Of a stretch of 64,000 nucleotides of DNA, positions 36,654-47,206 are shown in pieces. The translations under genes and the position numbers were made by a program. Positions within the stretch are counted from its first letter, which is position 1, and the number at the start of each line of letters is the position of its first letter. Under the pieces are notes generated by a model that was not told the origin of the DNA, searched no databases, and saw nothing but the letters and a program-made list of their open reading frames with translations. Where the stretch lies: assembly GCF_015832195.1 (NCBI RefSeq), contig NC_052031.1:124001-188000 (forward strand), written 5' to 3'. Source of the stretch: Motacilla alba alba. Lineage: Eukaryota; Chordata; Aves; Passeriformes; Motacillidae.

Positions 36654-39596
36654 AATTAGCACAGTGCAAGCTGCTTCCTTCCCAACTTTTGCCTCTGTCA
36701 TGGTTTGACACTGGCCAAATGCCATACACCCACAAAAGTCACTCATTCACCGTCCTCTGCCACAGCTTGGCAGAGGAGAGAAACAACACTGGAGCAAGGT
36801 CAGTGGGGAAGGAAGGGCAGGAGGTGCTCCAGGTGCCAGAGCTGAGATTCCTCTGCAGGCCATAGTGAGACCATGGTGTTCAGTGTTTTCTCACAGTCCT
36901 TATCTCAACTCATGAACCCTTCATTTATTTTTTTTCCCTCCTCTCTGGCAGGGGAGGGTGAGTGAGTGACTTTTGTGCGTGCCTGGCACTTGGCCAGGGT
37001 CAAATCACGGCAGCCTCTTTCTGCTTTAGCCTTTCCCACGTTATCAGCTTCATTTGGCTCAGCTTGGTAAATCCTTATCCAGAGAAATATCAAGGAGCAA
37101 ATTGGCAGTGCCAGAGGGAATGTTTTGTCTTATGCCCAAGAGGATTTTGATTCCCATCCACTTCCAGGTGGGAAAGTTAGGATGGTTTAAGAGCATATGA
37201 GTGCAATACAAGGTCTTTTCTACCTAGGCTGCCCCACCTGTCAGCCAGCAAGACTGCAGGAGTGTATCCTGTTCCCAGTGGGGCGATTCCCAGAGCAGAA
37301 ATACCAAATCTAGTCCAGGCAAGGCAGAAGGGATGTGAGCTGTGGGACCTTTGTCAATTGCTGTGGCCCTGTGTCTCATCCTAATCAAGGGTCAGGGAAA
37401 AGATCCCTGGGAAAGCCAAATTTGTGTTTATTCCAAGGAAGGGCTTCCATTTTTAGGACAAGCCGTGTTTGCAGTATGGACCAAAGAAACATGAACATGG
37501 TCTGTGCGACCCTATTGGGCATAGGTGTGTCTGTCCCTGGGACTGTGCCCTCCCTCCCAGCTTCTGCTCTGGCCTGGCTCAAACTGTATCCCAGTGATTC
37601 TGTGACAGCTTGTGTCCCCTGTGCCTGCTGGAGGCTCCTGAAAAGCTTGGCTCTTCATCACAGTTGTGAGGAAGAGGCTGGGTAGGTGGGAAGCAGGACA
37701 GGAGGAAACATTTTATTGCTAATGTTTAAAAAACAGTTTTCAGAAATGCCAAGTAAAGCCCTCCCTCAAGCCAGTACCTCTTAGATGGATGTTCAGCTGT
37801 GGGAATTGTTCCTCTGTGGGATGGAGGTACCATCACAGCAGGAATAAACCAGGGACAGCTGAGTAAAACAGCACCTGAGGGGCTGTGGGACTCAGGAGCT
37901 GTGGAAGCACGCCTGAGGGACTGTGGGAGCACACTGAGAGGCTGCAGGAACACCTGAGGCTCTGTGGGAGCACACCCCATCACTGCCACTGCCAGCAGTG
38001 TGTGCAGAAGGTGCCTCTGTGGCACTAAAGCTTTAGAGTTCAGTGTGGTTCGCAGGTGAGTTCTGGACCACCCTGCAGTTGACCAAGCCTGTACTACCTG
38101 TGCAGGAGTGTGGCATTCCTGCTCAGTGTTTGATACTGGGAACACCCAACGACTGTCTCTCTGTCACAGGAAAGGTGCATTGGGATTCAGGTTAAAAGTT
38201 ATCAATTTTAATGTAACTTTTCCAGAGGTTTCTTGTTTGGGTTTCCGGTTGGTTGGCTTTGGGGTTTTTGTTTGGAGTGCTTTGGGTTTTTCGTTTCTCT
38301 GAGGCAGCTCCCCCAGTCTTTTTCCTTGTGTGGTTTCTGCTGTTTCCTGCTGTCCCCTTCCAGGGGCTCCTCACAAGGGTGTTCACTGGTCAGACTCTGA
38401 TGTGTCCAGTGACACTGGACTGAGGGTGCATCAAGGACTTTTTAGAATCCAGAAGGGTGTATAGCAAGGAGGACTGAGGGGCTCACAGCCTGTCTGGATA
38501 GGAGCAACAGCCCAACCCAACAGGTTACAGAAACATTTCTTTCCCTGAAGAGTAAAATCAGCATGTGTTGTGCACTAAGACATGGCAAACTGCTCCCAAC
38601 AAGGCTGTGTGCCTCCTAGTCCCAGTTCTGACTCTCCAGTGGGTTTCTTTGGGAACAGATTAGGTACTGTTGGGTATCTCTTGGTAACTGAGCTGCAGAT
38701 GAGCGTGTTTGGGTCCAGCCGACGTAGGTTGTGTGGCTGCAGGTGTCACCTGCCTGTGTCGTCTCCCTTGCCCCAGTGAGCTCCTGCTCCTGGCTCTGCT
38801 GCAGAGCTCATGTGCCTCATGTGCACACCTGCAGATTTAGCCACTGCCCCCACAACCACAGAATCATTTGAGCTTGAGCCCAGCTGCAGACCCCCAACCA
38901 GTCCTCAGCCACTGTCACCCAGAGCCACAGCATACACAACAGCTGCACATGGAAATTTTTCCTGGCCATAAAGCAAAGCATTTCTGGTGAGGAGTTCAGT
39001 GCCACCAGCTCTCAGCTCAGTGCTAAGACCTCCATGTCAGAGTCCAGCACTGAGGCCATGGGTGGCCTGTGCAAGCTGCTGTGCTTATGTACAGAGTGCT
39101 GCAGAGCCGCCCTGGCAGCCTGGGGAAACCCAGCAGACATCAGATTTGAAGCCGAGGCATGTGGGGACAGTGGATGGTGGGACAGCCCCTCTTGCCCAGG
39201 CCAGGTTTTGCAAGGCACTGCCCTTGTTCTGCACAGAGCCTGACTCAAGACCTGGGGCAGCCCTGAGGCAGAGCTCGTTGCTATGCTCAGGGCCAGCACG
39301 TGTGGCTCCACATGAATTTGCCTTTTGCAGAGCTCCCTGGCAGTAGCCCAGCTGCAGCACATCCTGTGCCGAGCTCAGCACATGGCATCTAGAAAATAAA
39401 GACAGAATCCTGGACCTGCAGCCTTGTTCCTGACTTTATTTTGCCGTTCTGATGCACTGAGGGTGAGGCAAGCGATGGCAGCGTGCCTTGTGCTTGGGCT
39501 GGGAGCCCCAGGCTCGCTGTGCTTTCACAGACGTCCCACGGATGGACGTTGCAGTGGCAGCACCGTGTTGGCAGCCTGTGGCAGCCCTGGCACTGC
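36654..39596. other. HCLS1 3' UTR and intergenic sequence
   Basis: Beyond the inverted LTR pair, AATAAA hexamers occur at 37,843 and 39,395. Either could serve HCLS1, but the distance (1.2 and 2.7 kb) makes the choice uncertain. A T/G-rich stretch lies at 38,232-38,300, and a possible diverged CR1 tail (CACAGAATCATTTGAG) near 38,857. No coding exon was recognised. Confidence 0.45.
36696..37012. mobile_element. Two LTR 5' ends in inverted orientation
   Basis: A forward arm starts TGTCATGGTTTGACACTGG at 36,696. An inverted arm ends at 37,012 (ACTTGGCCAGGGTCAAATCACGG). Both contain the same downstream motif (CAAAAGTCACTCATTC against its reverse complement near 36,960-36,978). Together they form an inverted repeat with arms of roughly 85 bp and a loop near 150 bp. 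The forward arm starts only 42 bp after the HCLS1 stop, so it lies within the 3' UTR if transcription continues. Confidence 0.65.
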
Positions 39597-40544
39597 TCAG
39601 GCGTGGGTGCCTGGGGAGCCTGGTGTGGCACTCACCCGCACGGCCTTCCGCAGGGCCCCCCACACCTCCTGGTTGCGGAGGCTGTAGACGAGGGGGTTGA
39701 GCATGGGGATGATGATGCAGTACAGCACAGAGACCAGCGTGTCAGCTGCCGGGGAGTAGCCCGAGCTGGGCCGGTTGTAGTTCAGGTTGGCTGCCACGAA
39801 GTACAGGGTGACCACAATCAGGTGTGCGGAGCAGGTGGAGAAGGCCTTGCGCCGGCTGGTGGCCAGTGGCATCCCAAGGACAGTGGCCAGGATGCAAAGG
39901 TAGGAGATTACGACGAGCAGAAAGGGACTGAGTCCCACAAAGATGCTGGAGACGTGGAGGGCCAGCTCGTTGGGGCGGGTGTCGCTGCAGGTGGCCCCCA
40001 GCAGCGGCGGCACGTCGCAGAAGATGTGCTGGAGCTGGGCAGCCCCGCAGAAGGAGAGCCGGGCCGCCAGGAGCGTGTGCAGGGCCGAGTCCAGCAGCCC
40101 CCAGAGCCAGCAGCCGGCGGCAGCGGTGGCACAGGTGCTGCGGCGCAGGGCCTGGCCGTAGCGCAGGGGCTGGCACACGGCGGCAAAGCGGTCGAAGGCC
40201 ATGACGGCCAGCAGCGCGCACTCGGCCCCCGCACACCACATCAGCAGGAAGGTCTGCGCCAGGCAGCCCCCGTAGGAGATGGTGGCCTGCGGGCGCAGAG
40301 CGTTCGCCAGGATCTTGGGCACCGTCACTGATGAGTAGCAAAGGTCCAGGCAGGACAGGTGACTAAGGAAGAAGTACATGGGTCTGTGGAGGTGGGGATC
40401 CAGGGACACGAGGGAGAGTATTGCAGAGTTGCCCAGCAGCGTGGCCAGGTAAATGGCCAGGAAAAGAGCAAAGAGGAAGGGCCGGCCGTGGGAAAAGCTC
40501 AGGAGCACAAACTCCGTCACCTGTGTCTGGTTCGTACCTGCCAT
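39597..40544 (-). CDS. Olfactory receptor (class II type), 315 aa, single exon
   Basis: An odorant-binding seven-helix GPCR expected in olfactory cilia, signalling through Golf. The intact intronless frame uses the ATG that places an N-glycosylation site (NQT) at residue 5 and GN of helix 1 at residues 38-39. Family motifs are all present: PMYFFLSHLS after helix 1, LDLCYSS in helix 2, MAFDRFAAVCQPLRY at the end of helix 3, KAFSTCSAHLIVV in helix 6 and PMLNPLVYSLRN in helix 7, plus the loop cysteines. The usual MAYDRY is MAFDRF here. An upstream in-frame Met at 40,565 would add seven residues (MPDAACP) and is less typical. The 5' non-coding exon common in OR genes cannot be located. Subfamily is not assigned. 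It stands alone, with no second receptor in the window. Confidence 0.93.
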   Translation of the reverse strand: MAGTNQTQVTEFVLLSFSHGRPFLFALFLAIYLATLLGNSAILSLVSLDPHLHRPMYFFLSHLSCLDLCYSSVTVPKILANALRPQATISYGGCLAQTFLLMWCAGAECALLAVMAFDRFAAVCQPLRYGQALRRSTCATAAAGCWLWGLLDSALHTLLAARLSFCGAAQLQHIFCDVPPLLGATCSDTRPNELALHVSSIFVGLSPFLLVVISYLCILATVLGMPLATSRRKAFSTCSAHLIVVTLYFVAANLNYNRPSSGYSPAADTLVSVLYCIIIPMLNPLVYSLRNQEVWGALRKAVRVSATPGSPGTHA

Positions 40545-41931
40545 GGGGCAGGCTGCGTCAGGCATTGGGCAGAAGTGAGCCCTGAGGAGGAAGGGGGACT
40601 GTGAGCCAGGGGACTGGAGCACAGCCCCCCCTGAGGCAAGGGGGTCCCTAATGGTACGGCTCTGATCCCATCTCCCTGGTGGTTGAAAGTTTCCCAAGTT
40701 CAGATTTCACAGACGCTGGGATTTTGGAGACCAGAGAGATGCTGTCCTGTGTTGGGTACCTGACTGCAAAAGAAGCACACAGAAAAACCCAAGAGCAGGG
40801 GGCATCCACCCACACCTCTTGGAGTATTTGCCTACCCAACCCCTTGTCCTGATGACTATTCCAGGCATGTGTCTCTCCCCCTCCTGGATGTATTTATTCT
40901 GAGTAAATGTTTTCCTGCCCCTGGTGAGGTCACAGCATTCCCTAGATGCTGTCACTGAGCTTGCTCTTCCCCAGCCCTGGGCTGGGGATATGGCATCACC
41001 CTGCACCAGTTAATTTTTTTTTTCTTTATACTGTTTCCTGCTCTGTAATAACCAGCTCTCACAAAGCAGGGGTTCCACTTCCAAAAGTACAGGTTCTAAC
41101 AAAGAGCAACTCATCACATGGGGTTTGTGGAGCCATATGAAAATTTAAGCCAGCAGGGATCTCCTGGCCTAGAACTCCCTACCTTTTTCCCATCATCCTA
41201 TTTCAATTTTCACCCTGACTCAAGGGGTATGCTCACTGTCACATGGTGCTGTGATCACCATGTCCAAGAGAGGGAGGAGGCCTGAGGAAGCATTTCTGGT
41301 TGAGAACTTCAGCCAGGGCTGATGGGGGTGGCGTGCGCTGGGCACATCCAGACAGGGCTGCTGCTGCCCACCCTGCCCCTGCCGTGGACTCCATGGGTGG
41401 GGCCAAGGTGCTTCAGTGGGCAAATGCAGTGAGTAAAGACCAAAAAAAGAAGAAAGTAAGAAAAAAATGGAGCATCCCCTTCCTCTTTATAAAAGTACTT
41501 TTAGCAACAGAAGTCAGTTGTCATGTCTGTTCAGGAGATTAACCAATCTGATTTGATTTCAGGTTGGTTCCCCTGCTTTAGACCCATTAATCTGATTTTA
41601 ATTTCCCTGTCCTATGCTTATATCTGTGCATCAGTCATGCATTTATAACATTAAGTGCTGGAGAATTCACTGCTTCTGGTGGGAGTTTGTTTCTTATAGC
41701 TGCTTACCACAGGAAACTGTAAAAGCACTGTTAAAATTGTGCCCTTCTGCCTGCTGGAATTACTCCATTGTCAGTTCTGTCCCATTCATAACTTTCAGAT
41801 TCTCCAGCTGATGACTATCCTGTTCTGAGGGTATTGTCTCCCTGTGCACTGGGAGCAATACCAGGGTTTGCTAAGCAGAAGCAAAATTAAGTTCTGATTA
41901 TTTCTCTTTCACTTGCTAGTTTTTCAATGCC

Positions 41932-41948
41932 AAAAAAAAAAAAAAAAA
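41932..41948. repeat. poly-A homopolymer
   Basis: A run of about 17 adenines in intergenic sequence, not clearly attached to a recognisable retroposed copy. Confidence 0.85.
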
Positions 41949-43119
41949 TCTTTGAGAGGGAAATGTTCAGTCAGAAGATGAGTTCTTCCTTGCCTGGCAC
42001 AGTGACATCCTAACTTGTCACTCCATCCAGGATGTGCCAGGCACACTCTCAAGTACTTGCACAGATCAACGTATTCTTTAACTACTTATTCTGCACACTT
42101 TGGAGTTTCTTAAATTACTAATTCTGCACATATTGGAGAGGAACACAAGGACTGTATCATCCAGTGGTCTGGAAATCTCAGACTGTTGCTCTTCCTCCAG
42201 CTCCAGGCTGAGCCAAGAACATTTTGATGAAGGAGCAGCCCAGCCCGCCTGTCCCAGAGCTGCTGGGAGAGGGTCCTGGGGGGTGAACGCTGGGGGAGCC
42301 CGTGGTGCCACTCCCCAGGAAGTGCCTCCTGCCACTGTCCCTGCTGCAGTGCCACACAGCCTGCACGTGGATCTGTGCTCACTGGAAATTCAGGCTGCAT
42401 GAGCTGCCACAGCACTCGGGCGGCTGGTTGGTCAGGGCACGGGTACCACATTGGGTGGGGTGAGAGGGGAAGGCTCTGTCCAGGACCTGCCTGCATGCTG
42501 CTCACACTGACCTGTTCATCAGAGGCAGGAGGAGGAGGAGGAATAGGGGACTTCAGGAACCAGAGTGACAAAAAAGTGAATAAATGCAATAACAGGAGGT
42601 TGGACATATAAGGGTTAGTCACCTGTTCATGCTCCAAGCTGGGGCTCAACACCTGGAAAAAGAGCAGGTGAGCAAGAGGAAAGTAAGCCCATCACAGTGG
42701 GAAATGAACCTTGAGCCCTGCAGTGACCCTGTGTGGCACAGCATGCAGGGAATGGGTAACATCACTGCAGGAGAGACAGCAAGGGCTCAAGGACTCATCT
42801 GGTGCCCTTCCCATGCTGACAAATGCAGGCCGAATTGGACATGCAACTGCAGGGCTGCGGAGCAGCCACAGAAATGTGCAGAGGGATGACCCTGAGTTTC
42901 ACCCTAGTGAGGAGCAACGTGGCAGTCAGCAAACACAGCCACAGTTCAGAGATGCCACATTCAATCCATTTGTCTTAAGACATCCTGCACACCAAGGAAT
43001 AGGAAGATAAGGGAGGAAAATCTCCCTGTCCCCCCTGGACTGCACAGGGATGAGCCTGGAAAGAGCCTCCACCTTGCTTGAGCCTTTTCCTCTCTCTCTC
43101 ACCTGCACTGAAGGGGATT

Positions 43120-43493
43120 TGTGGGATTTGCAGGCAACTCTGGCAAGGGAAGAGATGAGAATCTTGACTCCATTTTTCAGAAGGCTAATTTATTATATTA
43201 TGATATATATTATATTAAAAATGCCATAGTAAAACTATACTAAAAATAGAAGAAAGGATTCATCAGAAGGCTGGAGAGGAATAGAAGGGAATGATAATAA
43301 AATCTTGTGACTGCTCACAGCCTCAGCACAGGTGGCTGTCATTGGCCATCAAGTAAAAACAATTTCACATGCTGGGTAAACAATTCTCCAAATCACATTC
43401 CAAAGAAGCAACACATGGAGAAGCTGAAGCTTCCCAGCTTCTCAGGAGAAAAAAATCCTAGCAGAGGATTTTCATAAAAATGTCATGGTGACA
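43120..43493 (-). mobile_element. Solo LTR with 6-bp target-site duplication (ERVK-like)
   Basis: 374 bp bounded by TGTGGG on the left and GTGACA on the right, so on the minus strand it reads TGTCAC...CCCACA. It is flanked by the perfect direct repeat GGGATT at 43,114-43,119 and 43,494-43,499. Internal features match a common passerine LTR: CCTAGGATTTTTTTCTCC-like start, TATA-rich core, and AATAAATTAGCCTTCTG with the polyadenylation signal on the minus strand. A 6-bp duplication is typical of class II (ERVK-type) integration. No coding region remains. Confidence 0.85.
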
Positions 43494-45331
43494 GGGATTT
43501 CTCATGGTAACTACAGACTGAGCAGGTACCAGAGCAGGTACACACACCTCTGCCTGGGCAGACAAGGCCAGAAAGGCTGGATGGGGAGCAGAGAGGGAAC
43601 ACGGATGCCACCAGTGCCAGACAGGTTCCTGTCCTTCCCCCAGGAGATGGGAGGGACCTTTGTGACAGTGCCATGTGAGCCAGCCAGAGACCCAGTTCTG
43701 CTGGTGCGGGAGCACATTTGTGCTCCATACCCACGCAGGGAAGCTGCTCCTGCAGGAGGATGTGGTTCTCCTCACCAACCCCTGCACCTGTACTCACTCA
43801 GGAGAGCAGAGCAGGCAGCCTGGAGCATTCAGCCCTGGGAGGTGGGGTCCTGAGCCTCGGGCACAGCCACGGCCCAGTGCGAGGGCACGGCTGAACTGAG
43901 GGAGCAGATAACAGCACAGGATTCATTTCTCCTGGAAAGGACTGGATGCCTCTATTGGAGGCAGCAGCCACAGCCTGCCCAGACCACCCAGAGCCCCGGG
44001 GCCAGCACCAGGTTCCCCTCAGCAGTGCATGGCAGGGTCCTGGTGACGCCCTGCCCTCTCACCCCTCATCACCTCCACAGCCAAGAGCAGAGACTGGATG
44101 GCACCTAGCCCTTGGTAAGCTGTTCCCAGGCGCTGTCCTATGTGGCAGCCATGCCCCAGGCGCTGGCTGGTTTGTCTTACCTGCATGAGGAGAAGCCCGT
44201 GTGTCCTCAGTGCTGTAAGCGCAGCAGAAGCTTTTAACCCTGAGGGGCCCTGGGGAGAGGCTTCCAGGGTGGCTCCTGCTCAGGGACAGGAGCGAGGAGC
44301 AGCAACCCAGCAGCCTGCAGCACTGGGATCCGAGCCCACAGGACCAAGCCCTTGTGACACAGCACCCGTGCTGACCTCCTGCCTTGCCCCGGGCTGTGCC
44401 AGGTGCTGACCAGGGCCGGACTCTTGCTCCAGCCTTGCAGCTCTTCAGCACTGGGCTGCAGCACCTGGGCACGGGAGGGGGCTGCTGGAGGAGCTGGGAG
44501 CTGCAGTTCCTGGGCGCCAAGTCCTTCCTACGGCCCCATCTTACCTGTTGCAGGGCTGTGAGGTGCCTGCACCTGCCACTGTCAGCAGAGGGGAGCAGTG
44601 ATGGGGGCTGGCCGTTGGCAAGCTGGCAGCACCACAGCTGTAGGGGCACAGCGGCTCACGACCTGTGCTAACCGTGCCCACTCAGCCCAAGGCACAGCTC
44701 TCTGGGGGAGCTGATGTGGTCCAGAGGCCTGGGAGAGGACTTGGGCAGGAGGGACAGAGCCCTAGCAGTGGCACTAGCTGGACACAGAAGGCACCAAGCA
44801 GTGCCCAGCGTGTTTGAAGGGCTCAGCAGTGAGATGGCTGCAGCTCAGCGAGATGGCTGGGTGAGTGCTGCCTGCTCGCAGCCTGGAGCTATCCCTGACA
44901 GAAGGAGTGAGTTCAGCTGGAGTTCACCGGGTAGTGCCAGGGAAATGTAAAGTGGGACCTCCAGGAAAGGAGGAGTGCCACGGGGAGTGAATCTGGAGGT
45001 GGAGAGAGCACTGTTTCTGCAGCAGGGAAGCACTGTTGCTTCGGTGTCCTTGCCGCTGCTGCGCCGGACAGTGGGGCAGTAGGAGAGGGTCCAAGCATAA
45101 GCTCTGGATCTGGAATGTCAAGAGATGAGAGGCTGAACAGGAACATCTTCTGGGAAGTAGGGAAAGTGTAGGCTACAGCCGAAGGTGGGGATGAACACCC
45201 AGTAGGGAAATCCAGCATAGATACCAAGGGAGTGGCAGCCTCAGTGAGGGGAAGTGCAGGTCAGAGGGTGTCTGGGGCTGAAAAAGATAAGCAGGGAGTG
45301 TGAAAAAAGAGCAGCTGTGGCGGTGGCCCTG

Positions 45332-45360
45332 TGTGTGAGTGTGTGTGTGCGTGTGTGTGT
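45332..45360. repeat. (GT)n microsatellite
   Basis: About 29 bases of GT repeat interrupted by GA and GC (GTGTGTGAGTGTGTGTGTGC). Confidence 0.9.
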
Positions 45361-46432
45361 AGCTGTGGATCTGTGTCCTGTGAGCTGGCAGGGCACAGGG
45401 GCCACAGTAATGGGACTTTTTCACTCATTTGCTTTGAGTTTACAAAATTACACCTTTTGCTTGTGGCAGTGGTGAGCATTTCCTTGTTTCATGCAGAAAC
45501 TTGGTGCCATGGCATTCCAATACGGCCTGGCCACTCTCCCAAGGTTTTAGGGAAGGCACAGTCTGGCAGCACTTGCAGAAACCCCCTCCGACTTTGATAT
45601 TTGAAAAGGGACTTTTCTGAGACCACCAATACTTGGCACAAATATTAAAATATACTGAAATCTCCCTGGATGCCAGAAACTTCTGTTCTGGTAGTCCACG
45701 TCTTCAGAACAGCCTTTAGGATAAGAAATATCATGTTTGTGTCCCCCTCTGGTCTCCTGATGGATATCAAACCTGGCCAGTGGTGTCCAGCAGTAAATCA
45801 AAATCTCCATGAACTTGTGAAATGTTAAGGGAGATGGTTTTTTTAAACCAAATGCCTCAAACTGGGGGTGAAGCCTTCAGGATTGGGCTCAGATCCTGTA
45901 AATACTTGTCACTTCTGAAAATCAGACTCTAAACTTCCCTTCCCCAAGCATGTGTTGTTTCTCCCAAAGCCAAGGGCTCTGTTGTAGCACCAGTAACTTC
46001 TCCCAGTCCTGTTTCCATGGCTGTTTTGAGGGATGCTCCTTCCTGCTCAAGAATTCTTTCTCCAGCAGAAATCACCATCGCTTGTAACTCAGCTCCCTGC
46101 CAGCTGGTTCTGGTCTCCACATGGGCACAAATACTTCCTTTGAGGATGGGGACAAGAAAGTGGTGGTTTTTTTCTGGATTTTGCCTGCCACCCCTCCTCC
46201 TCCCTATGTGTCCCCCTGTAATGAGTGTTGCACTGGTTTTGGGATAACCTCCCAAAAGGGACTGGCAGACAATCTGCTTCTTGGTGTCCCCAAAGCCATT
46301 CCTCCTGTGGCCAGAGTCCACTCAGCACTTCCAGCCCCTGCTCTCAGCGTGGTGCTTCATCTCTGGCCTGTTTGGGGGGGTCTTCACTGACCTCTCCTGA
46401 GATTGTGGTGTGGTTTTTTTTTCAGGGAGTGC

Positions 46433-46545
46433 TGGATGCAGGACCTGGCATTTGTCTTTGTTGAATTTTACCGGCTCCTTCTGGCTCCATTTCCCAGTCT
46501 GTCCAAGTCCTTCTGGCCCTCCCCTGGAGCACTGCTCCCCCTGAC
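46433..46545 (-). mobile_element. CR1 LINE fragment
   Basis: Resembles the CR1 segment around CTTTGTTGAATTTTACCGGC and CAGTCTGTCCAAGTCCTTCT, reverse orientation. It is internally truncated and diverged. Confidence 0.6.
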
Positions 46546-47077
46546 TTGTGTCACCCACAGCCCTGACAGAGAACAGTCTGTCACCTTTTCCTGCAGCTGA
46601 AGAGATGTTCCACTGGACATGTGCCAAGACAGATCCTGCTGACACTCCACTTGCCCCTGCCCTCTGGATGCAGCACGACCTCTGCACAGCCTCTGCACCC
46701 AGTGGCCCTGGCAGGTGCTCTCCCTGACACTGCTGCTGCTCTGACATGTGCCCACTGGGAGCCCCTGGCCTTCATCCCTGCTCGCCCTGCTGCTGCCCAG
46801 GCAGCCTCTGGGCCCAGGATCCCTGCAGCCACACCTCAGGAGCTCTGTGGGCTGCTGATAGCCACAATTCTTGCTGAGGCTGCAAGAGTTTCATGCTCAG
46901 CTTTTTCCCCTCAGTTGTTTTGGTTGTGTCAGATGCAGTTCTGAGGGCACTAAAACTGTCCTGTCCTGCAGGTGTCACCCAGGCAGCAGTTCCAGCAGAT
47001 TTCATACAACCTAGAACTTGTGCTTTTGTGTTCCCCTTTTCTTCCCCAGCTGGGCTCTCACATCCCTGGAAGTGTCC

Positions 47078-47206
47078 AAGACCAGGCTGGACAGGGCTTG
47101 AAGCAACCTGGTCTAGTGGAAGATGTCCCTGCCCCTGGCAGGGGGTGGAACTGGATGAGCTTCAAGGTCCCTCTCAACCCAAATCAATCTCAGAGTCTGT
47201 GATTCT
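47078..47206 (+). mobile_element. CR1 LINE 3' end
   Basis: Forward-orientation CR1 tail: AGACCAGGCTGGACAGGGCT, then ACCTGGTCTAGTGG, GCAGGGGGTGGAACTGGATG and a terminal CTGTGATTCTA. This is the classical 3' end of avian CR1. Confidence 0.9.

Noticed and set aside
44059..44649. 196-codon minus-strand frame in the intergenic region
   Set aside because: No recognisable domain, composition or splice context; typical chance frame in GC-rich DNA.
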